A stretch of 64,000 nt of DNA. It comes from a bacterium (GTDB lineage Bacteria > Elusimicrobiota > Elusimicrobia > Elusimicrobiales > UBA9959). A program made the translations under genes and the position numbers. The stretch is taken from positions 1 to 64,000 of the forward strand of contig JAJZPL010000012.1 of NCBI GenBank assembly GCA_021811185.1. Direction: 5' to 3'. The notes beneath the pieces are model-generated. The model was not told where the DNA came from and ran no database searches. It was given only the letters and a program-made list of their open reading frames with translations. Positions 1 to 8,289 of the stretch are shown here, in pieces. How positions within the stretch are numbered: position 1 is the first letter of the stretch; each line of letters opens with the position of its first letter.

Positions 1-161
1 CGCTCTCCCAGGTGGAAATAAAGGCCGGCGCGGTGCCGGCCAAGACCAGCGTTTCCTCCATAACCGTGGAGCTGGAAGGCCCCGCCGCCGACGTGGAGGC
101 CTGGGCGCGGCGCATAGACACGAAGAAAGTGCTGGGGCTGATAGACGCCACCGTGAAATAA
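1..161 (+). CDS. 3' end of an unrecognised protein (partial)
   Basis: An open frame enters from the left edge and stops with TAA at 159-161, giving a 52-residue C-terminus beginning LSQVEIKAGAVPAKTSV. The alternating hydrophobic pattern (SVSSITVELEGP, then a helix AAD..AWARRIDT) would suit the last beta-alpha-beta of a small ferredoxin/ACT-like fold, but no family motif is visible and I cannot name it. A strong intrinsic terminator follows about 20 bp after the stop. This supports the frame being a real gene end. Confidence 0.6.
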   Translation, partial: LSQVEIKAGAVPAKTSVSSITVELEGPAADVEAWARRIDTKKVLGLIDATVK

Positions 162-177
162 ATACAGGCGCGGAAAG

Positions 178-209
178 AACCCCGCGGCCGCCCGCGGGGT
201 TTTTCTTTT
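178..209 (+). terminator. Rho-independent terminator
   Basis: An 8-bp perfect GC stem, CCCCGCGG/CCGCGGGG (180-187 and 192-199) with loop CCGC, is followed by TTTTTCTTTT. It ends the partial gene at the left edge. Confidence 0.85.
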
Positions 210-271
210 CGGCGGGGCTTCCTGAAGCGTTAAAAAGCGTGTAGAATCATTGTGTGCCGTAACGCCAGCCT

Positions 272-1507
272 ATGACCAAAGATAAGATCAACAAGCTTTT
301 CGCGGCGGAAGAGAGGTCCGGCGAGCAGAAGATGAACCTGGTAAGGCTCGTCTTCATAGCCGTCTTCTTCGCCAACGAGTTCCTGAACCGCTACGCCTTT
401 GGCGTGGTGGACCAGGCCCTGCACGTGCGCGCGGCCTGGACCCTGTTCGTCTGGGAACTATTCGCCGCCGCGGCGTGGCTGGCGGTGAACCGGCTGGGGT
501 TTTACGCCCGCTGGATGAAATACGCCGCCGCCGCCCTGGACGCGGTCTTCCTTACGCTGGTGCTGGTCCTGGTGGAGGGCAACAACGGCCCGCTGATCTC
601 GATGTACTACGTCCTTATCATCCTTTCCGCGATGCGCTACAGCGGCAAGGCCATCCTGGCTTCCGCCGGGCTTTCCGCCGCCGGCTACGCGGTGGTCTGG
701 TACTTCTCTTTCGGCAACCCGCGCCTGAGGCCCATCCCGGTGTACATGGCGGTGCTCACCATGCTGATCATGGCGCTGGTGGGCGTGATCGCCGGCTACG
801 TGGTGCGGAAAATGCGCGGGCTGGTCTTCAGGTTCGCGGAGAACCTGGTGCGCCGGGAGCTGGCCGAGAAAGCGCTGCTGCGCTACGTGTCGCACCAGGT
901 GGCCAGGAAGATCCTGGATTCGCCCGACGGCGGGGAGATCATGCGGGAGGGCAGGCGCACGCACGCGGCTATCCTTATTTCCGACATCCGCGGCTTCACG
1001 CCCATGTCCGAGGAGCTGGGCCCCGAGGAACTGGTGAAGCTGCTTAACGCCTATTTCAGCCGGATGGTGGACGTGGTGTTCCGGCATAACGGCACCCTGG
1101 ATAAATTCGTGGGCGACGCGCTGATCGTGGTCTTCAACGACCCGTTCGAGCAGCCCGACGCGGAAAAGCGCGCCGTGGCCTGCGCGGCCGAGATGCAGGC
1201 CGAGATCGCCGCCTTCAACCTGGCGCAGCAAGCCGCCGGCAAAAGAACGCTGGGCGTGGGCATAGGCGTGCACTGCGGGCCGGTGATAGCGGGCAACGTG
1301 GGCTCGCAGTCCAGGATGGACTACACCGTTATGGGGGAAACCGTGAATTTCACTTCCAGGCTGCAGGGCAGGGCCCCGGCCGGGGCGGTCTACGTTTCGG
1401 CCCAGGCCCGGGAAAGGACGGAAAGGGATTTCAGCTACAAGAGCCTGGGCCCCATGGAGTTCAAAGGCTGCAGCGCCCCCGCCGAGGTTTTCGAACTGGC
1501 GGCGTAA
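272..1507 (+). CDS. Membrane-anchored class III adenylate cyclase
   Basis: The 411-residue protein should make cAMP from ATP at the inner membrane. Residues ~20-195 hold about six hydrophobic segments, a membrane sensor region of MASE type. The catalytic domain spans ~225-405. Visible motifs are the metal-binding aspartates D238 (LISDIRGFT) and D282 (KFVGDALIVVF), and the transition-state Asn/Arg region in MGETVNFTSRL. K278, and D350 in MDYTVMGE, occupy the purine-specifying positions and favour ATP over GTP. The start is the ATG at 272; no strong Shine-Dalgarno is seen. The stop is followed at once by a 26-bp palindrome shared with another locus. Predicting cyclase activity is safe; the signal it senses is unknown. 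Confidence 0.9.
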   Translation: MTKDKINKLFAAEERSGEQKMNLVRLVFIAVFFANEFLNRYAFGVVDQALHVRAAWTLFVWELFAAAAWLAVNRLGFYARWMKYAAAALDAVFLTLVLVLVEGNNGPLISMYYVLIILSAMRYSGKAILASAGLSAAGYAVVWYFSFGNPRLRPIPVYMAVLTMLIMALVGVIAGYVVRKMRGLVFRFAENLVRRELAEKALLRYVSHQVARKILDSPDGGEIMREGRRTHAAILISDIRGFTPMSEELGPEELVKLLNAYFSRMVDVVFRHNGTLDKFVGDALIVVFNDPFEQPDAEKRAVACAAEMQAEIAAFNLAQQAAGKRTLGVGIGVHCGPVIAGNVGSQSRMDYTVMGETVNFTSRLQGRAPAGAVYVSAQARERTERDFSYKSLGPMEFKGCSAPAEVFELAA

Positions 1508-1561
1508 AAAAAGGGGACAGGCTACTTTATTTTTTAAAATAAAGTAGCCTGTCCCCTTTTT
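1508..1561. repeat. GGGGAC-ended REP-like palindrome, copy 1
   Basis: This is a perfect inverted repeat with 26-nt arms (1508-1533 and 1536-1561) and a 2-nt centre. The arm core is GGGGACAGGCTACTTTATT, with A-tracts outside. It lies between the converging cyclase and gsk genes. Because each arm ends in a run of T, it can serve both as a terminator. The same arm occurs at 34662-34714, also between convergent genes. Its GGGGAC tip matches the inverted-repeat ends of the RAYT at 35.7-36.9 kb, so it is best read as a REP-like mobile palindrome. Confidence 0.85.
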
Positions 1562-1568
1562 GCCGTTC

Positions 1569-2867
1569 TCAGGCTTCCCAGTAGGCTTCCTGCAGGCTGT
1601 CCTCTTTTTCGGGGAGGCCGCGCATCAGGCGGGGGGAGTTCTGCGCCAGCACTTCGTAGCTGACGCGGTTGGCGTACTTGGAGATCTGGGACAGGGAGGA
1701 ATAAGTGAGCGAGCTGACCAGGTTCTTGGGGGACTTGGGCACCTTGGTCTGGTGGTATTTCCTGGCGCCCAGGTCGTGCAGCAGCGCGGCCAGCGCGCCG
1801 TCGCCGGCGCCGTTGGTGTTCTTGATGATCTTCGGACCGCCCAGGAACGGGTTGATGTGGGAGTAGATCTTGACGGGCTTCGCGCAGTCGCGCTTGCGCA
1901 TCGGGCGGCTGAACTCGTACATGTTGTAGTCCACTATGGACTTGGTGTGCAGTTCATAGGTGGTCTTTTTGGCGTGCACCTCGTCCACATAGCCGGCCAG
2001 GTACAGCCCGTGTGCGCCCACGGTGAGCAGCGCCAGGTCGGCCAGCTCCAGCGTGTTCTCCGCCGCCAGGAGCGGGTCGTTCAGGCCGGTGAGGGCCAGC
2101 GCTTCCTGGTCGTTCATGGCCACGCAGGTGACGTATTTTTTTATGAAATCCCGGAAGAAATCTTTTTTCGACTCGATCAGGGAGGCGGTCCCCAGCGTCA
2201 TCACCACGGGGACGCCGGCCTTCAGGGCTATCTCGCAGGCCTTGGCGGTGGCGGCGAAGATCGGGGCGTTCTCTTCGCGCAGCAGGTAGGCGGAAATTAA
2301 AAGAGCCGAGGCTTTCTCGATGACCTCGCCGGGAATGAACTCGGGCGCCAGGTCGTTCATGCAGCCCTTGTTGATGCCGAAGGTGCGCTCGCCGTCGGGG
2401 GTGACGAAGCACATGGCGCGGCCCATCCTGTTGTCGGAGGGCTGCAGATAAGCAAGGTCCACCTTGGCGCTGGTATTGCGGATGTACTTGAAGGCGTAAT
2501 CCCCGACGGTGATGTTGCGGCTGATGGCGCCCAGCGCCACGGAGCGCTCTTCGGACAGCACCGAGTAATTGTTGAGGGTATTGCCCACCGAGCCGCCGGC
2601 GTATTCGCCCAGGATCTTCCCCTGCTCCTTCACTTCCCGGTAGATCGCCTCCGCGTCCTGGTCGGAGAGCACCTGGGACTCGCCTTTCTTCAGCCCGTGG
2701 CGGGCCAGGAACTCCGGTTCCACGGCGCATTCTATATCCACCAGCAGCTGGTCGATGCCCACCAGGTAAAAGGGTTCGGTCTGCAGGTTGCGCGGGTCCG
2801 CGCTCTCCCGGCCCTTGTCGGTGACGGGGAAGTAATGTTCGCTCTTTCTTTTTCCGGGGAATTTCAT
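1569..2867 (-). CDS. gsk: Inosine-guanosine kinase
   Basis: This PfkB/ribokinase-family enzyme phosphorylates inosine and guanosine in purine salvage in the cytoplasm. From memory it matches E. coli Gsk along its whole length, beginning with MKFPGKRKSEHYFPV. Diagnostic stretches are VGIDQLLVDIE, the glycine-rich AGGSVGNTLNNYSVL, and NTNGAGDGALAALLHD, where the catalytic Asp sits in the PfkB signature. The C-terminus SPRLMRGLPEKEDSLQEAYW also matches. The ORF track extends it upstream to 3473, but the ATG at 2867 starts exactly at the family N-terminus and gives 432 residues, close to the E. coli protein. The gene converges on the cyclase across the palindrome. Such closeness to a mainly gammaproteobacterial protein hints at transfer. 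Confidence 0.95.
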   Translation of the reverse strand: MKFPGKRKSEHYFPVTDKGRESADPRNLQTEPFYLVGIDQLLVDIECAVEPEFLARHGLKKGESQVLSDQDAEAIYREVKEQGKILGEYAGGSVGNTLNNYSVLSEERSVALGAISRNITVGDYAFKYIRNTSAKVDLAYLQPSDNRMGRAMCFVTPDGERTFGINKGCMNDLAPEFIPGEVIEKASALLISAYLLREENAPIFAATAKACEIALKAGVPVVMTLGTASLIESKKDFFRDFIKKYVTCVAMNDQEALALTGLNDPLLAAENTLELADLALLTVGAHGLYLAGYVDEVHAKKTTYELHTKSIVDYNMYEFSRPMRKRDCAKPVKIYSHINPFLGGPKIIKNTNGAGDGALAALLHDLGARKYHQTKVPKSPKNLVSSLTYSSLSQISKYANRVSYEVLAQNSPRLMRGLPEKEDSLQEAYWEA

Positions 2868-2996
2868 AGTGGCCTTGAATTGCGGATGCCGCCGGGACCG
2901 CCCGGCCGCTGTTCCTGTACTCAATATTATAAAACTATCCGGCTGTCCCGCCACTTCCGGTACGAGGCGGACTTTTAAAATTGGTATTATTAGGGA

Positions 2997-3332
2997 ATGA
3001 AAGTACTGATCCATCTTTTTTTGAGCGCGCTGGCGGTTTTCGTGACGGCGCGGCTGCTGCCCGGGGTGACCCTGGACGGCTATACGACCGCGCTGGTGGT
3101 CGCCGTGGTGCTGGGCGTGGTGAATGCCGTGCTGCGGCCGGCGCTTTTGTTCCTTACGCTGCCTATCAACATCCTTTCCCTGGGCCTGTTCACCTTCGTG
3201 ATCATAGGCGGCCTGGTGGAACTGGTCAGCTTCCTGGTGCCGGGTTTCCGCGTGGCCAGTTTCTGGTGGGCGCTGGCCTTCGCGCTGGTGCTGTGGGTGA
3301 TCAACGGCTTCTTCCACCTGGTCGGGAAATAG
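2997..3332 (+). CDS. Phage holin family 4 / YvlD-like membrane protein
   Basis: A 111-residue protein made almost entirely of four transmembrane helices. The pattern LLPGVTLDGYTTALVVA, then GVVNAVLRPALLFLTLPINILSLGLF, is typical of the small YvlD/holin_4_2 family, inner-membrane proteins of unknown role despite the holin name. There is no lysis gene or phage context here, so a phage function is unlikely. It is divergent from gsk. A short stem with a T-run overlaps its stop codon. Confidence 0.8.
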   Translation: MKVLIHLFLSALAVFVTARLLPGVTLDGYTTALVVAVVLGVVNAVLRPALLFLTLPINILSLGLFTFVIIGGLVELVSFLVPGFRVASFWWALAFALVLWVINGFFHLVGK

Positions 3333-3347
3333 CTTCCCGCCTTTTTT
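3324..3347 (+). terminator. Weak intrinsic terminator after the holin-like gene
   Basis: A 5-bp stem GGGAA/TTCCC (3324-3328 and 3334-3338), followed three bases later by TTTTTT, overlaps the TAG stop of the preceding gene. The short stem makes it a weak candidate. Confidence 0.45.
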
Positions 3348-3387
3348 GTAATATAATTTCAGAAGCGGACTTGACCGGAGGAACGAG

Positions 3388-3738
3388 ATGGCCGAAAACG
3401 AGATAACCACCAGATCTGGGCTTAAATATACCGATATTACCGTAGGCGACGGCGCCGAGGCCGTAAGCGGCAAGACCGTGACCGTGCACTATACCGGCAC
3501 TTTCCCCGACGGCAAAAAATTCGACAGTTCCGTGGACCGCAACGAGCCCTTCGAGTTCGAGCTGGGCGCGGGCCGCGTGATAAAGGGCTGGGACGAGGGC
3601 GTGGCCGGCATGAAGATCGGCGGCAAGCGCAAGCTGGTCATCCCGCCTGAGCTCGGCTACGGCCAGCGCGGCGCAGGCGGCGTGATCCCCCCGGGCGCGG
3701 TGCTGCACTTCACCGTGGAACTGCTCGGCGTAAAATAA
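3388..3738 (+). CDS. FKBP-type peptidyl-prolyl cis-trans isomerase
   Basis: A single-domain FKBP of 116 residues that speeds proline isomerisation during folding. Visible family features are [21 protein letters not shown], the [20 protein letters not shown] loop with the active-site V-I-W, and the C-terminal strand [16 protein letters not shown]. It has no signal peptide and no chaperone insert (IF domain), so it is a cytoplasmic minimal FKBP. GGAGG precedes the ATG (3388) at suitable distance, and TATAAT at 3352-3357 could be its -10 box. It is probably co-transcribed with the next gene, 17 bp downstream. Confidence 0.93.
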   Translation: MAENEITTRSGLKYTDITVGDGAEAVSGKTVTVHYTGTFPDGKKFDSSVDRNEPFEFELGAGRVIKGWDEGVAGMKIGGKRKLVIPPELGYGQRGAGGVIPPGAVLHFTVELLGVK

Positions 3739-3755
3739 AAGCGGCGCGGCAAGAT

Positions 3756-4367
3756 ATGTTTACCATTGATACGGGCTTCGTCTTCGGCATACTGTCGGTA
3801 GCGATGATGGTCTGCTCGCGCGCCGGGTATTTCGCCGGCATCATGCGCGGCAAGGCCCGCCCGCACGTGTTCTCCTGGCTCATCTGGGGCACTATCTCCT
3901 CCATCGGTTTCGCCGCGCAGGTGGCGGAAGGGGCGGGGGCGGGTTCCTGGGCGCGCGGTTTCGGGGCGGCCACGTGCTTCGTGCTGGTGTTCCTCGGTTT
4001 TTTTAAAGGCGAGAAGGATATTAAGCGGAGCGACTGGGTAACGCTGGCCGTGGCCGTTTCGGCCATTCCGCTGTGGGTGATCACCAAGACCCCGTTCTGG
4101 TCGGTGCTGATCGTGTGCTGCATCGATACCATCGGCTACCTGCCCACCGTGCGCAAGTCCTGGCTTAAGCCGCACGAAGAAACGGCCATAAGTTATCTTT
4201 TTTCCTGCCTGGGGGCGGCGTTCTCGCTGGCCGCCATAAAGCAGTACACCCCGTCCACCTGGCTTTACCCGCTGGTTCTCACTTTCTCGAACGGGGCCAT
4301 GTGGGCGTTCCTGAACGCGCGCCGCCGCGCCCTGCGCAGGCCGCTGGACTTTGCGGAAGCTGAATAA
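3756..4367 (+). CDS. Multi-pass membrane protein, PQ-loop-like
   Basis: This 203-residue protein has about six to seven hydrophobic helices and no signal peptide. Two half-repeats can be seen, HVFSWLIWGTISSIGFAAQ and DTIGYLPTVRKSWLKPHEET, each with a conserved helix followed by a polar turn. This resembles PQ-loop/SemiSWEET-type small transporters and similar unassigned inner-membrane proteins. I do not recognise a specific substrate. It lies between FKBP and the nitroreductase, all on the same strand with short gaps. Confidence 0.7.
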   Translation: MFTIDTGFVFGILSVAMMVCSRAGYFAGIMRGKARPHVFSWLIWGTISSIGFAAQVAEGAGAGSWARGFGAATCFVLVFLGFFKGEKDIKRSDWVTLAVAVSAIPLWVITKTPFWSVLIVCCIDTIGYLPTVRKSWLKPHEETAISYLFSCLGAAFSLAAIKQYTPSTWLYPLVLTFSNGAMWAFLNARRRALRRPLDFAEAE

Positions 4368-4378
4368 TAGGGGGGACT

Positions 4379-4963
4379 ATGAACGTAAAAGAAGCTTTGG
4401 AAACCAGGCGGGCCTACCGGGCTTTCGAGCCGGTTGAAATAACCGGCGAGACGATAAAGGAACTGGCTGCGGCGGCGCAACTGATGCCGTCCTGTTTCAA
4501 TAACCAGCCTTGGAAGTTCGTTTTTGTCCGCTCCAAAGAAGCCTTGGCCAAAGTGCACGCCAGCCTGAGCGCGCACAACGACTGGGTCAGGAAAGCTTCG
4601 CTGATCGTAGCCGCCTTCGCCCGGAAAGAGAACGACTGCGTAGTGAAAGAGCGCGAATATTACCTCTTCGACCTCGGGCAGGCCGTGGCCGCGATCCAGC
4701 TGCGCGCCACGGAACTGGGCCTGGTGGCCCACCCCATAGCCGGCTTCGATAACGAAAAAGTGCGCCTGGCCCTGGGGATACCCGAAGGCAACATGGTGAT
4801 AACCATCATAAACGTGGGGAAAAAGAGCGCGAACCTGGAGGGGCTCACGCCGCCGCAGGCCGCCCAGGAGACAGGCCCCCGGCCCGCCCGGCTGGCCCTG
4901 GAAAACATTTACAGCGTGGACGCTTACGACGAAAAGCTGGCCGTAAAACCGGCGAGGGGATAA
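4379..4963 (+). CDS. Nitroreductase family protein
   Basis: This 194-residue flavoprotein begins with the family N-terminus NVKEALETRRAYRAFEPVEI. It also has the FMN-contact stretch PSCFNNQPWKFVFV, the helix DLGQAVAAIQLRATELGL and the HPIAGFDNEKVRLALGIPE segment. The family reduces quinones, nitroaromatics or flavins with NAD(P)H as cytoplasmic homodimers; the substrate cannot be told from sequence. GGGGGA lies just ahead of the ATG. The stop and the next start are 1 bp apart, so it is translationally coupled to the YceH gene. Confidence 0.85.
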   Translation: MNVKEALETRRAYRAFEPVEITGETIKELAAAAQLMPSCFNNQPWKFVFVRSKEALAKVHASLSAHNDWVRKASLIVAAFARKENDCVVKEREYYLFDLGQAVAAIQLRATELGLVAHPIAGFDNEKVRLALGIPEGNMVITIINVGKKSANLEGLTPPQAAQETGPRPARLALENIYSVDAYDEKLAVKPARG

Positions 4964-4964
4964 A

Positions 4965-5612
4965 ATGCTGATAGAATTGAACGCCATCGAAGCGCGGGTA
5001 CTCGGTTCCCTGGTGGAAAAGTCCCTCACCGTGCGGGAGCAGTACCCGCTCACGTTCAACTCGCTCTTGAACGCCTGCAACCAGAAGAGCAGCCGCGACC
5101 CGGTGATGACGCTGGACACCGACACCATGGGCAAGGCCGTGCAGAGCCTGCTGGAGAAAGGGCTGCTGGAGCGCCAGCAGATCCCCGGCGAGCGCGTGCC
5201 CAAGTTCCGCCACAATATCCGCCAGCTGCTCGACACCGACGACGCCAGGATAGTCGGCGTGATGACCGTGCTGCTGCTGCGCGGACCCCAGACCCCCGGC
5301 GAGATCAAGACCCGCACCGACCGGCTCTGCGAATTCACCGGCACCGCGGAAGTGGACGGCCTGCTGCAGGAACTGGCCGGCCGGGCGGAGAACCCGCTTG
5401 TGGCCCGCCTGCCCCGCCAGCACGGCCAGAAGGAGCAGCGCTTCTACCACCTTTTCTCCGGCGCCGCCGCGCCCGTTGCGGCCTCCGCGGAACCCGCCGC
5501 GGCGGCAGTCCCCGGCGACCGCCTGCACCAGCTTGAGCAGCGCGTGGAAACCCTGGAGGTGCTGGTGAAAGCGCTGACGGAGCGCCTGCCGAAGCCCGGC
5601 CAGCCGGCTTAG
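4965..5612 (+). CDS. YceH family protein (DUF480)
   Basis: A 215-residue cytoplasmic protein of the conserved YceH family, built from two winged-helix domains. The family signature is clear: LNAIEARVLGSLVEKSLTV, YPLTFNSLLNACNQKSSRDPV, and LLLRGPQTPGEIKTR for the second domain. After ~165 residues there is an Ala-rich linker and a C-terminal helix (LEQRVETLEVLVKAL), probably coiled-coil. The molecular function of YceH is unknown; the fold suggests nucleic-acid binding. A GC hairpin without a T-run (5619-5639) follows the gene. Confidence 0.9.
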   Translation: MLIELNAIEARVLGSLVEKSLTVREQYPLTFNSLLNACNQKSSRDPVMTLDTDTMGKAVQSLLEKGLLERQQIPGERVPKFRHNIRQLLDTDDARIVGVMTVLLLRGPQTPGEIKTRTDRLCEFTGTAEVDGLLQELAGRAENPLVARLPRQHGQKEQRFYHLFSGAAAPVAASAEPAAAAVPGDRLHQLEQRVETLEVLVKALTERLPKPGQPA

Positions 5613-5647
5613 GCTTCAGGCCCACGCGCGCGTGGGGCCAAAGGACC

Positions 5648-5676
5648 TTGACTGTCGGGGCGCTATTCCTTATACT
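5648..5676 (+). promoter_or_regulatory. Sigma70-type promoter
   Basis: TTGACT (5648-5653), a 17-bp spacer, then TATACT (5671-5676) lie about 50 bp before the ATG at 5729. The TTG of the -35 box is what the ORF track took as a start codon. Confidence 0.75.
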
Positions 5677-5728
5677 TGAATTGAGTCATGATTTAACCGG
5701 GGGACCTGCTTTTTTTCATGGTGAAAAT

Positions 5729-7552
5729 ATGAAACGATTAATTATACTGCCCTTTCTTCTGCTCGCCGCGGCGGCGCCAGCGGCCGCGCAGGACTTCACG
5801 GACCAGGAGAAACAGGCCCTGGATTCCTGCGAAAAGAACATAAACCAGAAAATATACGCGCCGGCGGACGCCGATACGTGCCTCGAGGCCCTTCACGACA
5901 GGGGCGACAGCTTGCTGTCGAAGCTGCGCGCGTCGGACGAGTCCCGGGCCACGTATATCCTTACCTATGAGCTTTCCATAAGCGACCTGGGTGAGTTTTA
6001 CGCTAACGCGGAAGACACTTATGTGCTGAAGAAGGGTTTGCAGGTGCGCCTGGAGCGGGACCCCTGCCCCCTGTGCACGCTCGGCATGGGCCCGCAGCCC
6101 GAAAAACTTTACCCCTGGATAAGCCGTTACGCCGCCGACAAGCTGGCAGACACCAAGAAGGCCGCGGATTCCTGGTCCGCCCTTCCGGCCGCCGCGGCCG
6201 CGCAGCTCGCTCAGAACGGCACCGGCGAGCCCGCCTGGGCGCAATATACCATAACGGAGCGCGAAGACGCCCTGAAAGCCTGGGCTAATACCGTATACGA
6301 GGAATTGCTGCCCCCGGGCGCCGCGCGCATCAACCTCGACAACCTCCGCAGCCACCAGGACGCGCTGAACGCCGCCTGGCCCTATTTTACCAACGCCCAG
6401 CGCGCCAAGATCAACGCGGATATAGAAGGCATAAAAGCGGATATCGCCAAAGCCAAGGCCGCGGCCGCTTCCCCTGAAAGCGCGGCAAAGGCCAAAGCGC
6501 TGGAAAAGAAGTACGCCGCCATGCAGGCCAACCTCCCCGCCATAGCGGGCTCCGGCAACGCGGCCTTCCTGAACAAAACCTTCGACAATTCCACCGGGGG
6601 CGGCGGCGCGCTTCCCAAGGCCGGGGCGAGCCAGCAGGGGACGAAGCCCGCGGTGTACACGCTCACCGACGAGCAGGCGAAAATCCTTTCTCCCAGGATG
6701 GAGCAGGCCCTGCTGGGCCCTAAAGGCGAACTCTCCGATACCCCCATAGGCCGGGACGCCATAGCTTTCTCTAAAACCCCGGGCGGAGCCCTTAAATTCT
6801 CCGTGGAAAAACTCGACGACGACAATACCCGCGGGGTGTTCGACCCCGGCAAGGTCACCGTAAAATTGAACAAAGCCGACGTGGAAGCCGCGATGAAACA
6901 GAACCACGTCACGGCGGCCGAGCTTATGGACGAGAAAGATCCCGCCGCCCTGCAGAAGGTGACGCGGTACGTGGCCCCCGTGTTCATCCACGAATATGAC
7001 GGCCACCAGGAGCAGACCGACTGGGCGAACAAGAACGGCGTCCCCGATCATTATTACCTGGGCCAGGAAAGGGAGGCTTTCTCGAAAGGCTCGCTTTTCG
7101 TGCTGCAAAAGCGCGAGGCGGAGCTGAAAAAGGGGAACACCGCCTACGAGGGCCAGGTGTCCGAATCCGACGTGAAAATGGCGAACCTGCTGAGGGCCAA
7201 GGGCATGGAGGGGATCAACAAGGAGATCATGTATTACGAGGTCCCCACCGAGAAGGGCGTGGCCGCGCGGAATTTCGCCGAATATGAAGCGCTGAAAAAA
7301 GAGCTTACCCTGCGGCAGATAGCGGCGCAGAAGGACGCGGCCGCGCAAGCCGCCCTGGACGCGAAGCGGCCTTCGTACTATACCACGAGCGCTCTTCAGA
7401 AGAAGTTCAACGCCATTTACCCCTGGTATAACCTGAGCGTCAAGAAAACCGCGGAGGAACAGAAATATTTCGACGACGCCCTTGCCGCGCTGGACGAGAA
7501 GGACAGCGGCAACGGCACCCTGCGCGGGAGCGCGGTCCCTGCCCCGCGTTAA
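5729..7552 (+). CDS. Large secreted protein with an HExxxH motif, function unknown
   Basis: I chose the ATG at 5729 because it lies after the promoter and opens a classic signal peptide, MKRLIILPFLLLAAAAPAAAQ. The mature part is about 585 residues, hydrophilic, with a helical, Ala/Lys-rich middle (~residues 215-275) and a Gly/Ser linker near 290. A run V-x-IHEYDGHQEQ contains H421-E422-x-x-x-H426, with acidic residues ~25 positions later (GQEREAF). This could be a metal site, though HExxxH is not the standard zincin HExxH. Four Cys near the N-terminus could form disulfides. It probably forms a transcription unit with the secreted gene 18 bp downstream. No family was recognised. Confidence 0.7.
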   Translation: MKRLIILPFLLLAAAAPAAAQDFTDQEKQALDSCEKNINQKIYAPADADTCLEALHDRGDSLLSKLRASDESRATYILTYELSISDLGEFYANAEDTYVLKKGLQVRLERDPCPLCTLGMGPQPEKLYPWISRYAADKLADTKKAADSWSALPAAAAAQLAQNGTGEPAWAQYTITEREDALKAWANTVYEELLPPGAARINLDNLRSHQDALNAAWPYFTNAQRAKINADIEGIKADIAKAKAAAASPESAAKAKALEKKYAAMQANLPAIAGSGNAAFLNKTFDNSTGGGGALPKAGASQQGTKPAVYTLTDEQAKILSPRMEQALLGPKGELSDTPIGRDAIAFSKTPGGALKFSVEKLDDDNTRGVFDPGKVTVKLNKADVEAAMKQNHVTAAELMDEKDPAALQKVTRYVAPVFIHEYDGHQEQTDWANKNGVPDHYYLGQEREAFSKGSLFVLQKREAELKKGNTAYEGQVSESDVKMANLLRAKGMEGINKEIMYYEVPTEKGVAARNFAEYEALKKELTLRQIAAQKDAAAQAALDAKRPSYYTTSALQKKFNAIYPWYNLSVKKTAEEQKYFDDALAALDEKDSGNGTLRGSAVPAPR

Positions 7553-7570
7553 ATTTAAGGAGAAGCGATA

Positions 7571-8170
7571 ATGAACAGAAATCTCACGATCCTCATCCCG
7601 GCCCTGCTCGCGGTTTCCTTCGCTTTGGCTCAGATATCGCGGGCGCAGGCGGATAAAACTATGCAAACCGATACCGCGGACTTTACGTGCGACGGGAATT
7701 TTTTCACCGCCAAGGCGCCGGAAGGCTGGACCAAGAGCGAATCCATAAGCCTGGGGAGACAGGCGAAGGAATACGGCGTGGATTTTAAAGGGCCGAAAGA
7801 CAAGGACGGCGCCTACGCGCGCATCTCGATCACTTACTACGGGCCCGATCACAGGCGGTTCAAGACCATGGAGAAGTATATAAATCTGAATTCCAAGCCC
7901 CTTATGGCCGTAAAGGGCGAGAAATACGGGCCTGTCACCAATATTACGGCGGCAAGCCGCCGCGGCAAGCGGTTCGAGCGCCGCACTTTCGATTTTATTC
8001 CGCCTTACGCCGTGAAGCCGCTGAAGGTGTCCGTGTTCGAGCTGCAGGTGGTCCTGCCGGGTAAAAAGGGCGGCTTCTACGCGCTGACTTACCACGCCCC
8101 CATGGACATCGCAAAAGCGAACAAGCCCGTTTTCGACAAAGTGCTGCTGAATTTTAAACCGAACAATTAA
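7571..8170 (+). CDS. Small secreted protein, function unknown
   Basis: A 199-residue protein with an N-terminal signal sequence (NRNLTILIPALLAVSFALAQ). The mature domain has the pattern FFTAKAPEGWTKSE...YARISITYYG, then FELQVVLPGKKGGFYALTYHAP and a final helix. This beta-rich layout is reminiscent of PsbP-like or MOG1-like envelope domains. AAGGAGAAG precedes the ATG. Its closeness to the upstream secreted protein suggests the two act together in the envelope. Nothing in the sequence identifies a ligand. Confidence 0.65.
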   Translation: MNRNLTILIPALLAVSFALAQISRAQADKTMQTDTADFTCDGNFFTAKAPEGWTKSESISLGRQAKEYGVDFKGPKDKDGAYARISITYYGPDHRRFKTMEKYINLNSKPLMAVKGEKYGPVTNITAASRRGKRFERRTFDFIPPYAVKPLKVSVFELQVVLPGKKGGFYALTYHAPMDIAKANKPVFDKVLLNFKPNN

Positions 8171-8289
8171 CCCGGGCAGCGGGTTCAGGGCGCGGTCCGC
8201 CGGCAGCGAGAACGCCGCGGCGGCTGAAACTTTTGCGCGACCGCCGGCTCTAACGGTTAAGAGGAACCCTCACCGGGAAATCAACATCT

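Noticed and set aside
3080-3304. Small minus-strand ORF over the holin-like gene
   Set aside because: It is a shadow frame; the plus strand encodes a typical four-helix membrane protein.
5738-8095. 785-residue minus-strand ORF
   Set aside because: It is a shadow of the two secreted genes on the plus strand, which have a promoter, ribosome sites and signal peptides; the antisense protein is low-complexity and has no motif.
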